Shown one piece after another: positions 47,133 to 55,893 of a stretch of 64,000 nucleotides of DNA (position 1 is the stretch's first letter; each line of letters opens with the position of its first letter). Under the pieces are notes generated by a model. That model ran no database searches. It had not been told where the DNA came from and was given only the letters and a program-made list of their open reading frames with translations. The DNA comes from REEB95 sp963785735 (lineage in GTDB: Bacteria > Pseudomonadota > Alphaproteobacteria > ATCC43930 > CGMCC-115725). The position numbers and the translations under genes are program-made. The stretch spans positions 1,302,001 through 1,366,000 of the forward strand of contig CAWAWJ010000001.1 of assembly GCA_963785735.1 (NCBI GenBank), written 5' to 3'.

Positions 47133-47677
47133 ATTTGCCGAATATCATTTCGCTGGCCCGGCTGCTGTCGGCGCCGATCGGCATCTGGTTCATCCTCAAC
47201 CACGATCTGACCGGTGCGTTCTGGCTGTTCGTTGCCGCCGGGCTGTCCGACGCGGTGGACGGCTTCATCGCCAAGCATTTCAACCAGACATCCGAGCTGG
47301 GCGAGCTGCTCGATCCGGTCGCCGACAAGGCGCTGATCCTCAGCATGGCGGTGACGCTCGGCTTCGCCGGATATCTGCCCGATTGGGTGGTCATGCTGGT
47401 GGTGTTCCGCGACGTCCTGATCGTTGGCGGCTACCTGATGGCGCTGGCCTTGGCCCGGCCGCAGCATTGGCGCCCGAACGCCGTCAGCAAGCTCAACACC
47501 GTGCTACAGATCGCCTTGATCACCCTGGTCCTGGCGCATATGGGGCTCGGGTTGCCGGATTACGGCATGACCCTGCCCTTGGCGCTTGCCGTGGGCGTGA
47601 CCACCGTGCTCTCTGGCGCTCTCTATTTGGTGCGCTGGATGCGCATTTTCGCGGGCGCGGAGGAAGCGGGAGAATAA
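47129..47677 (+). CDS. CDP-alcohol phosphatidyltransferase family protein
   Basis: The 182-residue membrane enzyme has several helices and a CDP-OH-P motif: Asp44-Gly45 with Ala48-Lys49 (DAVDGFIAKHF), then Gly58, Asp62 and Asp66 (LGELLDPVADK). The usual Arg after Ala is Lys here, a conservative change. The aspartates bind the divalent metal and the CDP-linked lipid. It makes a phospholipid, most likely phosphatidylglycerol phosphate or a related head group, from CDP-diacylglycerol. It overlaps both neighbours (DUF2066 and the PerM-like gene) by a few bases, indicating a tight operon. Confidence 0.88.
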   Translation: MNLPNIISLARLLSAPIGIWFILNHDLTGAFWLFVAAGLSDAVDGFIAKHFNQTSELGELLDPVADKALILSMAVTLGFAGYLPDWVVMLVVFRDVLIVGGYLMALALARPQHWRPNAVSKLNTVLQIALITLVLAHMGLGLPDYGMTLPLALAVGVTTVLSGALYLVRWMRIFAGAEEAGE

Positions 47678-48774
47678 TGAAAACCAACACCATGGCCAAT
47701 CGGCGCTGGGCGCTGCTGTTCTGGGCCGGCTTGCTGGCTTTCACGCTGCTGGCGCTCCATTTGCTGAGTGGCATCCTGCTGCCCTTCGTCGCCGCTTTCG
47801 GGATATCCTATTTCCTGGCGCCGCTGGTCGACCGGCTCGAAAGCTGGCGGCTGTCGCGCACGCTCGCCACCGCCGTGGTGTTGCTGCTGTTCCTGCTGGC
47901 GCTGGGGCTGGTGGTGATGCTGATCCTGCCGCTGGTCGAGGCGCAGGTGACGGAGCTGTCGCTTCTGGCGCCCACCGCCATGGATCACGGCCGCCAGCAG
48001 ATCCAGCAGCTCATGAACCTGGCGCAGGAGAAGCTCTCGCCCGAGGACGCGGCGCGGCTCCGCGATATGGCGGGCTCTCTGTCCTCGGCGGCTTTGGGCT
48101 GGGCTGCCAAGCTGGCCGAGCAGATTTTGACCAGCGGCGTGGCGCTCGCCAATCTCCTGTCGCTGATCTTCATCACGCCCTTGGTGGCATTCTACTTGCT
48201 GCGTGATTGGGACGGCTTGGTATCCCGTCTCGAAAGCTGGATTCCGCGCCGCCATGCCGTCACCGTGAAGAAGCAGATGGCGGAGATTAACAAGACGCTG
48301 TCCGGCTTCGTGCGCGGCCAGACGCTGATCGGGATGATCGTCGCGCTCTATTACGCTTCCGCGTTGTCGATCGCCGGGACAAATTTCGCCATCGTCATCG
48401 GCGTGTTGATCGGAATCATGTCCTTCATCCCGGTGGTCGGCGCGGCGATCGGCCTGGTGCTGGCGCTGTGCATCACCCTGACGCAGACGCCCACCTGGAG
48501 CGCGGCCGGGATCGTCGTCGCGATCTTCCTGATCGGACAAGCGGTCGAAAGCAATGTCCTGACGCCGAAGCTGATCGGCGACCGCGTCAATCTCCACCCG
48601 GTCTGGGTGATCTTCGCGCTCTTGGCGTTCGGCAAGCTGTTCGGCTTCCTCGGCGTGCTGCTGGCGCTGCCGGCGGCGGCGGTGGCCGGCGTGATGGTGC
48701 GCTTCGGCATGAGCCGCTATCTCGCCAGCGCGTTCTACGATGAAGGCCCCCGGCGGCGCGGCAAGCGCGGCTGA
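47677..48774 (+). CDS. AI-2E/PerM family membrane transporter
   Basis: This 365-residue protein has about eight membrane helices. It shows the PerM-like segments ISYFLAPLVDRLE and ILIGIMSFIPVVGAAIGLVL, with a C-terminal GKLFGFLGVLLALPAAAV. Proteins of this family are called AI-2 exporters or permeases, but their true substrate is unproven. The start ATG 47677 overlaps the preceding TAA by one base; a longer in-frame start inside the phosphatidyltransferase gene is not credible. It precedes hdaA, an order common in alphaproteobacteria. Confidence 0.9.
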   Translation: MKTNTMANRRWALLFWAGLLAFTLLALHLLSGILLPFVAAFGISYFLAPLVDRLESWRLSRTLATAVVLLLFLLALGLVVMLILPLVEAQVTELSLLAPTAMDHGRQQIQQLMNLAQEKLSPEDAARLRDMAGSLSSAALGWAAKLAEQILTSGVALANLLSLIFITPLVAFYLLRDWDGLVSRLESWIPRRHAVTVKKQMAEINKTLSGFVRGQTLIGMIVALYYASALSIAGTNFAIVIGVLIGIMSFIPVVGAAIGLVLALCITLTQTPTWSAAGIVVAIFLIGQAVESNVLTPKLIGDRVNLHPVWVIFALLAFGKLFGFLGVLLALPAAAVAGVMVRFGMSRYLASAFYDEGPRRRGKRG

Positions 48775-48782
48775 GATCCTGC

Positions 48783-49472
48783 ATGACGCAGCTGCCGCTC
48801 GATCTGGGACACAGGCCGGCGCTGGGATGGGACGATTTCCTAGTGGCGCCGTCGAACCAGGCGGCGGTGTCGTGGCTCGACCGCTGGCCGCGCTGGCCCG
48901 GCCATGCCCTGTCGCTGTTCGGCCCCGCCGGAAGCGGCAAGACCCATTTGGCCCATGTCTTCCAGGCGCTTTCGCAAGCGGTCTTCATCGGACCCGAGGA
49001 ATTGGCCCGCGACCGCATGCGCTCCCTGCTCGGCCGTTCTCGCGCCGCCATCGTCGACAACGCCGAACGCGTTCTCCTGCGGGAGCGGGGCGAGGGGCTC
49101 TTCCACCTCTATAACCTGCTCGCCGAGACCGGCGGCCATCTGCTGCTGGTGTCGCGCGAGCCGCCCGCGCGATGGGGCATCGCTTTGGCCGATCTGCGGT
49201 CGCGGCTGCTGGCGGCGTCAACGGCGGAGCTGGCGGCGCCCGATGACGCGCTCTTGGCCTCGGTGCTGATCAAGCTCTTCGCCGACCGGCAATTATCCGT
49301 GGGCGAGGACGTGATCGCCTATCTCTTGCCCCGGCTCGAGCGCAGCTTCGCCGCGGCGCGCGGCGTGGTCGAGGCGCTCGACAGGGAAGCCCTGGCGGCG
49401 CATCGCCGCGTCACGATTCATCTCGCGCGCCTGGTGCTGGAAAGCGGCCTCGAATCCGGCCCGGCTACTTAA
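48783..49472 (+). CDS. hdaA: HdaA, DnaA-related regulator of replication initiation
   Basis: This 229-residue protein begins TQLPLDL, a beta-clamp-binding motif, then has Walker A GPAGSGKTH and a DnaA-like AAA+ domain with AIVDNAERVL. It lacks the DnaA DNA-binding domain. HdaA couples the sliding clamp to hydrolysis of DnaA-ATP after initiation. Walker B is DN rather than the strict DD, as in other Hda proteins. It lies nine bases after the PerM-like gene. Its end overlaps the end of the convergent sixA gene by eight bases. Confidence 0.92.
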   Translation: MTQLPLDLGHRPALGWDDFLVAPSNQAAVSWLDRWPRWPGHALSLFGPAGSGKTHLAHVFQALSQAVFIGPEELARDRMRSLLGRSRAAIVDNAERVLLRERGEGLFHLYNLLAETGGHLLLVSREPPARWGIALADLRSRLLAASTAELAAPDDALLASVLIKLFADRQLSVGEDVIAYLLPRLERSFAAARGVVEALDREALAAHRRVTIHLARLVLESGLESGPAT

Positions 49473-49965
49473 GCGCGTAAAGCGCGCGCAGATGCGCCGT
49501 GCCGATGGCGAGTTCCGGCCAGGGCAAAGCCAGCTCGAAGCTCGCCAGGGCCGAGGTCGGAAAGCCCTGCGCCAGCCGCGCCATCAGCGGCCCGGTCGGC
49601 CGGTCGGAGAGCAGCACGGCCAATTCCTGCAAACCGGGATTGTGCGCGACTAGCAAGACGCCGCGCGTTTCGATGGGCACATGCCGGAGTCGCGCCAGCA
49701 GGTGTTTCGCATCGGCTAAATAGAGCTCGTCCTCGTAAGCGATCCGCGGCGCGGGCTTCAACGCCGGCAGTACGAGCTCGAGCGTCTGCCGTGTCCGCGC
49801 CGAGCCGGAACACAGCACCAGTGCGGGCGCGACGCGCGCCTCCACCAAGGCGGCGGCCATGGCCTTGGCGTCCCGGATTCCGGCCTCGGCCAGCTTGCGC
49901 TCGCGGTCGCCGCCCTCGCCTTGGGTTGCGGCTTTGGCATGGCGAAGAAGGTAAAGCGTATTCAT
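49465..49965 (-). CDS. SixA-like phosphohistidine phosphatase
   Basis: This 166-residue histidine phosphatase superfamily protein has the catalytic LLRHAKA (Arg8, His9) near the N-terminus and the second His in VAHNPGL. The CSGSARTRQTLELV segment matches the phosphate pocket. SixA-type enzymes remove phosphate from phosphohistidine in signalling or PTS proteins. It overlaps hdaA at its end and is divergent from ppk, whose start is 55 bases away. The substrate here is unknown. Confidence 0.9.
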   Translation of the reverse strand: MNTLYLLRHAKAATQGEGGDRERKLAEAGIRDAKAMAAALVEARVAPALVLCSGSARTRQTLELVLPALKPAPRIAYEDELYLADAKHLLARLRHVPIETRGVLLVAHNPGLQELAVLLSDRPTGPLMARLAQGFPTSALASFELALPWPELAIGTAHLRALYALK

Positions 49966-50019
49966 CCACAGGCCGAATTTCGCAATGACATGTTCATATA
50001 ACGGTTATAGTCTCGCCGC

Positions 50020-52200
50020 ATGGAACGGGAAATAGCGGCGCGATCCGGAAGCCAGGAGCGGGCGGAGGACGCGTCCTTCGACGGAAAATCGCCGGGGCGC
50101 TTCATCAATCGCGAACTCTCCTGGCTCGCCTTCAACGAACGCGTGCTGGCCGAGGCCGACAATCCGCGCTACCCGCTGCTGGAGCGGCTGCGCTTCCTGT
50201 CGATTTCAGCGAACAACCTCGACGAATTCTACATGGTGCGGGTCGCCGGCCTGAAGGGCCAGGTGCAGGCCGGCATCTCGACTCCGAGCCAGGACGGCTT
50301 GACCCCGGCGCAGCAATTGGCCGCCATCAACCAGCGCGCCGGCAAGCTGATGCAGGACCAGCAGAAGACCTGGGCCGTGCTCAAAGGCGAGATGGAAGCG
50401 GCCGGAATCGCGGTGGCCGAGCCGGAGGGGCTTTCACCCGAGGATACCGCCTTCCTGGCCGAGCGCTTCCAGGCCGAAATCTTCCCGGTGCTGACGCCGC
50501 TCGCCATCGATCCGGCGCATCCCTTTCCCTTCATCGCCAATCTCGGCCGGGGCCTGGCGCTCGAATTGAAGCGCCGCGCCGACGGCAACCGGATGCAGGC
50601 GCTGCTTCTTATACCGACATCGGTCGCGCGCTTCGTGCGCCTGCCGGGCAAGGCGGTCCGCTTCCTGCCGGTCGAGCAAATGATCGGCCTGTTCCTCGAT
50701 CAGCTCTTTCCGGGCTTTTCGGTCGCGGGCAAGGGCATGTTCCGCATCCTGCGCGACAGCGAGATGGAAATCGAGGAGGAGGCGGAAGACCTGGTGCGCC
50801 TGTTTGAATCCGCGTTGAAGCGCCGGCGGCGCGGTCACGTCATCCGCCTCGGCATCGACGCCAGCATGCCGGAGGATTTGCGCGATTTCCTGATCGAGAA
50901 ACTCGGCGCCTCGTCCGGCGACGTGTTCCCGCTCGACGGCCTCCAGGGCCTGGCCGACACCAAGCAGCTCATCATCGACGAGCGGCCCGATTTGGTCTTC
51001 ACGCCCTATAACCCGCGCTTCCCCGAGCGCATCCGCGATTTCGGCGGCGATTGCTTCGCCGCCATCCGCCAGAAGGACATCATCGTCCACCACCCCTATG
51101 AGAGCTTCGACGTGGTGGTGCAGTTCGTGCGCCAGGCGGCGCATGACCCGGCCGTGGTCGCGATCAAGCAGACGCTCTACCGCACCAGCAACGACAGCCC
51201 GATCGTGCGCGCGCTGATCGACGCAGCCGAGGCCGGCAAATCGGTGACCGCCTTGGTCGAGTTGAAGGCGCGCTTCGACGAAGAGGCCAATATCCGCTGG
51301 GCGCGCGATCTGGAACGCGCTGGCGTGCAGGTGGTCTACGGCTTCATCGAGCTCAAGACCCACGCCAAGGTGTCGCTGGTGGTGCGGCGCGAAGCCGGCG
51401 AGCTCCGCGCCTATGTGCATTACGGCACCGGCAATTACCATCCCTACACCGCCAAGGTTTACACCGATCTGAGCTTCTTCACCTGTGATCCGTCGCTGAC
51501 GCGCGACGCGCAACAGCTCTTCAATTACATGACCGGCTATGCAAGGCCGGCGAAGCTCGAGAAGATCGCGGTCGCGCCCATCAATCTGCGTCAGCGCCTC
51601 AATGAGCTGGTGGAGGCCGAGACCGAGCATGCCAAGGCCGGGAAGCCGGCCCAGATCTGGGCCAAGCTCAACGCGCTGGTCGATCCCGATCTGATCGACC
51701 GGCTCTACCGCGCTTCGCAGGCGGGGGTGAAGATCGACCTGATCGTGCGCGGCATCTGCTGCCTCCGGCCCGGCGTGCCCGGCTTCTCCGACAATATCCG
51801 CGTCAAGAGCATCATCGGCCGCTTTCTCGAGCATGGCCGCATCGTCTGTTTCGGAAACGGCCAGAAACTGCCCTCGCCCCACGCCAAGGTGTTCATCTCC
51901 TCGGCCGATTGGATGCCGCGCAATCTCGACTGGCGCGTCGAGGCGCTGGTGCCGATCGAGAACGAAACGGTCCACCGCCAGGTGCTGGTCGAAATCATGG
52001 CGACCTCGTTCAAGGACGAGGCCCAGAGCTGGCGGCTCGGGCCCGACGGCGCGTATACCCGCGTCACATCCGAGGCCAACGCGCCCAGCGCGCACACCTA
52101 TTTCATGACCAATCCGAGCCTGTCGGGACGCGGCAGCGCGCTGCAAACCCAGCGTGTCCGCTCGTCGCCCCGGCTGGTTTCCGAAAAGGACAGCCCTTGA
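50020..52200 (+). CDS. ppk: PPK1, polyphosphate kinase
   Basis: This 726-residue enzyme polymerises the terminal phosphate of ATP into polyphosphate. The PPK1 features present are INRELSWLAFNERVL near the N-terminus, the catalytic region YVHYGTGNYHPYTAKVYTD with the phospho-acceptor His, and the second essential His region PHAKVFISSADWM. The length is normal for the family. It is followed by ppx with a start three bases beyond its stop, the classic ppk-ppx pair. A 13-base palindrome TATAACGGTTATA (49997-50009) lies just before the start and could be an operator. Confidence 0.96.
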   Translation: MEREIAARSGSQERAEDASFDGKSPGRFINRELSWLAFNERVLAEADNPRYPLLERLRFLSISANNLDEFYMVRVAGLKGQVQAGISTPSQDGLTPAQQLAAINQRAGKLMQDQQKTWAVLKGEMEAAGIAVAEPEGLSPEDTAFLAERFQAEIFPVLTPLAIDPAHPFPFIANLGRGLALELKRRADGNRMQALLLIPTSVARFVRLPGKAVRFLPVEQMIGLFLDQLFPGFSVAGKGMFRILRDSEMEIEEEAEDLVRLFESALKRRRRGHVIRLGIDASMPEDLRDFLIEKLGASSGDVFPLDGLQGLADTKQLIIDERPDLVFTPYNPRFPERIRDFGGDCFAAIRQKDIIVHHPYESFDVVVQFVRQAAHDPAVVAIKQTLYRTSNDSPIVRALIDAAEAGKSVTALVELKARFDEEANIRWARDLERAGVQVVYGFIELKTHAKVSLVVRREAGELRAYVHYGTGNYHPYTAKVYTDLSFFTCDPSLTRDAQQLFNYMTGYARPAKLEKIAVAPINLRQRLNELVEAETEHAKAGKPAQIWAKLNALVDPDLIDRLYRASQAGVKIDLIVRGICCLRPGVPGFSDNIRVKSIIGRFLEHGRIVCFGNGQKLPSPHAKVFISSADWMPRNLDWRVEALVPIENETVHRQVLVEIMATSFKDEAQSWRLGPDGAYTRVTSEANAPSAHTYFMTNPSLSGRGSALQTQRVRSSPRLVSEKDSP

Positions 52201-52202
52201 GC

Positions 52203-53705
52203 ATGCCAGCGCGGCTCGCCGTGGTGGCCGAAGGCGCGGTGCGCCGGCGCGATTGCGTGGCCGTGGTCGATGTCGGCTCCAACTCGCTGCGTCTCGTCAT
52301 CTATGACGGGCTGAAGCGCACCGGCCGTACGCTCTTCAACGAGAAGGTGATGTGCGGCCTCGGCCGCGGCCTGAGCAAGACTGGACGGCTCGATCCCGCC
52401 GGCGTCGAGCAGGCCAAGGCCAACATGCAGCGTTTCATCGCGCTCGGGCGCAGCCTGGGCGCGGCGCATTTCGACATATTGGCGACCGCCGCGGTGCGCG
52501 ACGCCACCGACGGCCCGGCCTTCGTCGCCGATATCGAGAAGCGCTTTTCCGTCCGCGTCCGCGTGCTCTCGGGCGAGGAGGAGGGTAAGCTTTCCGCCTT
52601 GGGCGTGCTGGCCGCCATTCCCGAAGCCGCCGGCGTGGTGGGCGATCTGGGCGGCGGCTCGATCGAGCTGATCGAACTGGGCAAGGGCAATGTCGGGCGC
52701 GCGGCGACATTGCCGCTCGGGCCGTTGCGGCTCGCCGACATCGCCGATGACGACAAGAAGCTCAAGGACGTGATCGACCGGTTGCTCGCGACCGTGCCTT
52801 GGCTGGTCGAGCCGGCCGATCCGGTATTCTACGCCGTGGGCGGGGCGTGGCGCGCGCTCGCCCGCATCCACATGGCCGAGATGCAATATCCGCTGCACGT
52901 CATCCAGAACTACACGCTCTCGCGCAACGAGACCGAGAAGTTCCTCGATTTCATCGGCAAGCAATCGCGCAAATCACTCGAGGGCATCGCCGGCCTCTCC
53001 AAGAAGCGGCTCGAAGTGGTGCCCCTGGCCGCGCGCGTGCTGGGGCGCATCGTCAAGCGCATGGAGCCGAAGCGGCTGGTGTTCTCGGCCTGGGGATTGC
53101 GCGAAGGGCATCTCTACAGCCTGCTCAACCCGGCCGAACGCGCGATCGATCCGCTGCTGGCGGCTTGCGCCGAGGCCGCGCGCGCCTGGTCGCGGTTCCC
53201 CGAAATGGGCGAGGCGCTCAACGCCTGGCTCGCGCCGCTCTTCCCCAAGGAAGACGCGAAGTTCAAGCGCCTGCGCCACGCGGCGTCGCTGCTCTCCGAC
53301 ATTGCCTGGAACGAGCATCCCGATTACCGCGCCGAGCAGGCGGTGCGTCACGCGCTCTACATGCCGGTGGCGGGGATCGACCATCCGGGCCGCGCCTTCG
53401 TCGCGACCGCGCTGCATGCGCGCTATGGCGGCCGCGGCACGGTCGAACTATTGGCGCCGCTCGAACTGCTCGACGACGAGGAGCTGCTGGCGGCGCGTTC
53501 GGTCGGGCTGGCGCTGCGTTTGGGCTATACCTTCGCGGCGGGCGTGCCGGCGGCGCTCACCGGATCCTCGCTCGCGCTTAACGCCAATGACGTGATCCTC
53601 AACCTTGCGGGCGACGCGGCCCAGCGTTACGGCGAGAGCGTGCAGCGGCGTTTGGATTCGCTCGCCAAGGCCATGGGCCGCAAGAGCGCGGTCCGGCGTT
53701 CCTGA
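52203..53705 (+). CDS. ppx: Exopolyphosphatase / GppA family protein
   Basis: The 500-residue protein has the ASKHA phosphate motifs VVDVGSNSLRLVIYD (phosphate 1) and GDLGGGSIEL (phosphate 2), plus a C-terminal HD-like helical region with RLRHAASLLSDIAW. It cleaves phosphate from the ends of polyphosphate, or hydrolyses pppGpp. It follows ppk directly; the start could also be TTG 52197 overlapping the ppk stop. The frame is intact. A hairpin just after the stop may end the message. Confidence 0.94.
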   Translation: MPARLAVVAEGAVRRRDCVAVVDVGSNSLRLVIYDGLKRTGRTLFNEKVMCGLGRGLSKTGRLDPAGVEQAKANMQRFIALGRSLGAAHFDILATAAVRDATDGPAFVADIEKRFSVRVRVLSGEEEGKLSALGVLAAIPEAAGVVGDLGGGSIELIELGKGNVGRAATLPLGPLRLADIADDDKKLKDVIDRLLATVPWLVEPADPVFYAVGGAWRALARIHMAEMQYPLHVIQNYTLSRNETEKFLDFIGKQSRKSLEGIAGLSKKRLEVVPLAARVLGRIVKRMEPKRLVFSAWGLREGHLYSLLNPAERAIDPLLAACAEAARAWSRFPEMGEALNAWLAPLFPKEDAKFKRLRHAASLLSDIAWNEHPDYRAEQAVRHALYMPVAGIDHPGRAFVATALHARYGGRGTVELLAPLELLDDEELLAARSVGLALRLGYTFAAGVPAALTGSSLALNANDVILNLAGDAAQRYGESVQRRLDSLAKAMGRKSAVRRS

Positions 53706-53725
53706 TTACGGCGGCCGCCGTCAGG
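53701..53725. terminator. Palindromic hairpin between convergent ppx and SRPBCC genes
   Basis: CCTGA (53701-53705) pairs with TCAGG (53721-53725), and the GC-rich centre CGGCGG/CCGCCG extends the stem. Both stop codons lie inside the arms. With no T-run it is only a possible bidirectional terminator. Confidence 0.4.
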
Positions 53726-54179
53726 CTTTAGTCCGCCTGTGATCGCTTCCGGGCAGCGCCGATCCCGTTTCCAGAAGACTCTTCAGGCTCGACAGGACCA
53801 AGGGCCAGCCATTCGACACGGCTTCGATGGTCTTCGAGTTGTCCCGGTCCATCTCATGGGTGATGGTCAATTTCACCGTGTCCTTATCCGGTTCGAGATC
53901 GAAGGTCGCGCGCGAATAGCCTTCCGCCTTCAGTTCCGGCCTGAACTCGTTGCGCCAGGACAGCACCAGGCGGCGCGGCCGGTCGATCTCCTCGACCTTG
54001 CCGGTGTCGGCGACGTTGTCATCGGCGAAGATCAGCTTCCAGGGCGACCCGGCTTTCCAATCGCAGTCCTGCCGCATGCCGTACCAATAGAGTTTCGTGA
54101 ATTCGGGCTTGGTCAGCGCGTCCCACAATTTCTCCGGCGTGGAGCGGATGTAGGTGACATAGACGAATTTGGTGCTCAT
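53721..54179 (-). CDS. SRPBCC (AHSA1/START-like) domain protein
   Basis: This 152-residue protein has the fold-typical start FVYVTYIRSTPEKLWDALT followed by WYGMRQDCDWKAG, and the rest of a ligand-binding helix-grip domain. Members paired with ArsR regulators bind hydrophobic ligands or act as stress chaperones. ATG 54179 overlaps the ArsR-gene stop (ATGA); an in-frame extension into that gene is an artefact. The two are a transcriptional and translational unit under the ArsR operator. The ligand is unknown. Confidence 0.93.
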   Translation of the reverse strand: MSTKFVYVTYIRSTPEKLWDALTKPEFTKLYWYGMRQDCDWKAGSPWKLIFADDNVADTGKVEEIDRPRRLVLSWRNEFRPELKAEGYSRATFDLEPDKDTVKLTITHEMDRDNSKTIEAVSNGWPLVLSSLKSLLETGSALPGSDHRRTKA

Positions 54180-54490
54180 CGGTCTTCCCTTTCCAGTGTC
54201 TTTTTCAGCTCCGAGAGCGCGCGCAGGCGCCCGCGTTCGAAATTCACGATCCACCGTTCGGCGATCTCGTGGATCGGAACGGGGTTGAGGTAGTGCAGCT
54301 TCTCGCGCCCCTGCTTCTGCGTCGCCACCAGATTGGCGGCTTCCAGGATGGCGAGGTGCTTCGCCACCGCCTGCCGCGTCATGGAGGCCCGCGCGCATAA
54401 CGCGCTCAATGTCTGTCCGTTCCGCGCGCGGAGGGTGTCGAGAATCCTGCGCCGCGTCGGATCGGCGAGCGCCTTGAACGCCGCATCCAT
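54176..54490 (-). CDS. ArsR family transcriptional regulator
   Basis: This is a 104-residue winged-helix repressor starting MDAAFKALADPTRRRILDTL, with the recognition region LCARASMTRQAVAKHLAILE. It has no metal-binding Cys pair, so it is of the ArsR/SRPBCC-paired type and not a metal sensor. The ATG at 54490 is chosen because longer in-frame starts would overlap the operator at 54508. It probably represses its own promoter and the SRPBCC gene that overlaps its stop. Confidence 0.93.
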   Translation of the reverse strand: MDAAFKALADPTRRRILDTLRARNGQTLSALCARASMTRQAVAKHLAILEAANLVATQKQGREKLHYLNPVPIHEIAERWIVNFERGRLRALSELKKTLEREDR

Positions 54491-54507
54491 GCTCACGAAG
54501 CCATAAT

Positions 54508-54527
54508 AGGCAACCGAATGGTTGCCT
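54508..54527. promoter_or_regulatory. ArsR operator: perfect inverted repeat
   Basis: AGGCAACC, spacer GAAT, GGTTGCCT is a perfect eight-base inverted repeat lying 18-37 bases upstream of the ArsR start. GCAACC/GGTTGC repeats are typical in front of ArsR-SRPBCC pairs, so self-repression is likely. Confidence 0.78.
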
Positions 54528-54586
54528 GTCAAGGTTGTATTTAGGAGCGGGGAATTGGGGGAATCGTCAATTCGCGATGCTGTGGA

Positions 54587-55768
54587 TTACTGCGCCGCCG
54601 CGGCGGGCGGGGGTGTGCGCACCAGCTTGATGCGCTTCCCCTCGGCGGTGAGGGCGAGGCGCCCGTGTTTCAGATCGAGCGCGTCCTTGCCGAAAATCTC
54701 GGCACGCCAGCCGGCGAGCGCGCGCACCTCGGCGCCGTCGTCGGCGGCGATCATTTCCAAATCCTCGCTGTCGGCCACCAGCTTGGCCGCGACGTTGTTT
54801 TCCTCGCAGCGCAGCTTCAAGAGGACGCGCAGCAGATCGGTGAGCGGGCCGATCCCCGGGGCCGGCTCGCGCCGCGGCTCCGGCTCCGGATATTGGCTTT
54901 CCGGCGCGGCCTTGACCCGCGCCACCACCTCCAGCAACTCGGCCCCGAGCTTGCCCTCGGCGAAGCTCCGGCCGAGGCCGCGCGTCCGCGCCAGCTCTTC
55001 GATCGTGCCGGGCGCATGCGCCGCGATCTCCAAGAGCGATTCCTCGCGCAACAGGCGGTTGCGCGGCAGATTGCGCGTTTGAGCCGAAATCTCCCGCCAC
55101 GCCGCGAGCTCGCGCACCAGCGCCAGCATGCGGCGGTTGTTGCTCCTGACCTTGATCCGTCGCCAGGCCAGCGCCGGGTCGAGTTTGTACGTGGCCGGGT
55201 CGCACAGCACCGCCATCTCCTCGTCGAGCCAGGAATGGCGGCCGCTCTTGTCGAGCTGCGCCGCCAGTTTCTCGTACACCTTGCGCAGATGGGTCACGTC
55301 GGCGAGCGCGTATTTGACCTGGCGTTCGGTGAGCGGCCTTCCGGCCCAATCGGTGAAGCGCGAGGATTTGTCGATCGCGGCACCCGCGAGCTTGCCCGCG
55401 AGCGTCTCATAGCTCGCGGATTCGCCGAAGCCGCACACCATGGCGGCGACCTGGGTGTCGAAAATCGGCGCCGGCACCTTGCCGTTGAGGTTGTAGAAGA
55501 TTTCGAGATCCTGGCGCGCGGCGTGAAACACCTTCAGCACCTTGGGATCGCCCATAAGATTGAGCAGCGGATCGAGCGAAATTCCCGGGGCCAGCGGGTC
55601 GATGGCGGCGGCCTCGCTCATCCCTCCCACTTGCACCAGGCAAAGCTGCGGCCAATAGGTCTTGTCGCGCATGAATTCGGTGTCGACCGTGACATAGGCC
55701 TCGCGTGCGAGGCTCCGGCAGAAGGAGTTGAGCGCTTCGGTGTCGGATATCAGGGGCGTCATGCGCAT
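54587..55768 (-). CDS. rnd: Ribonuclease D
   Basis: The 393-residue exoribonuclease has the DEDD motifs: Exo I VDTEFMRD, Exo II HAARQDLEIF and Exo III YALADVTHL, followed by an HRDC domain and a C-terminal nucleic-acid-binding region. It trims tRNA and other stable RNA 3' ends. The frame is intact and the length fits the alphaproteobacterial form. It is divergent from aspS with a 125-base gap. The other long frames over this gene are arginine-rich shadows. Rnd next to aspS is a conserved alphaproteobacterial arrangement. Confidence 0.95.
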   Translation of the reverse strand: MRMTPLISDTEALNSFCRSLAREAYVTVDTEFMRDKTYWPQLCLVQVGGMSEAAAIDPLAPGISLDPLLNLMGDPKVLKVFHAARQDLEIFYNLNGKVPAPIFDTQVAAMVCGFGESASYETLAGKLAGAAIDKSSRFTDWAGRPLTERQVKYALADVTHLRKVYEKLAAQLDKSGRHSWLDEEMAVLCDPATYKLDPALAWRRIKVRSNNRRMLALVRELAAWREISAQTRNLPRNRLLREESLLEIAAHAPGTIEELARTRGLGRSFAEGKLGAELLEVVARVKAAPESQYPEPEPRREPAPGIGPLTDLLRVLLKLRCEENNVAAKLVADSEDLEMIAADDGAEVRALAGWRAEIFGKDALDLKHGRLALTAEGKRIKLVRTPPPAAAAQ

Positions 55769-55893
55769 TCTCTTACACCTAATGACCGCCCGCCAAAAGG
55801 CCGCGCGGGCGGCGAGACCCCGCTTGACAAGCCGGCGCCCGCCATGCGCTGTTCGGCTCGATTTTTCGCGAACGGGTAACGATTCGGGACACC

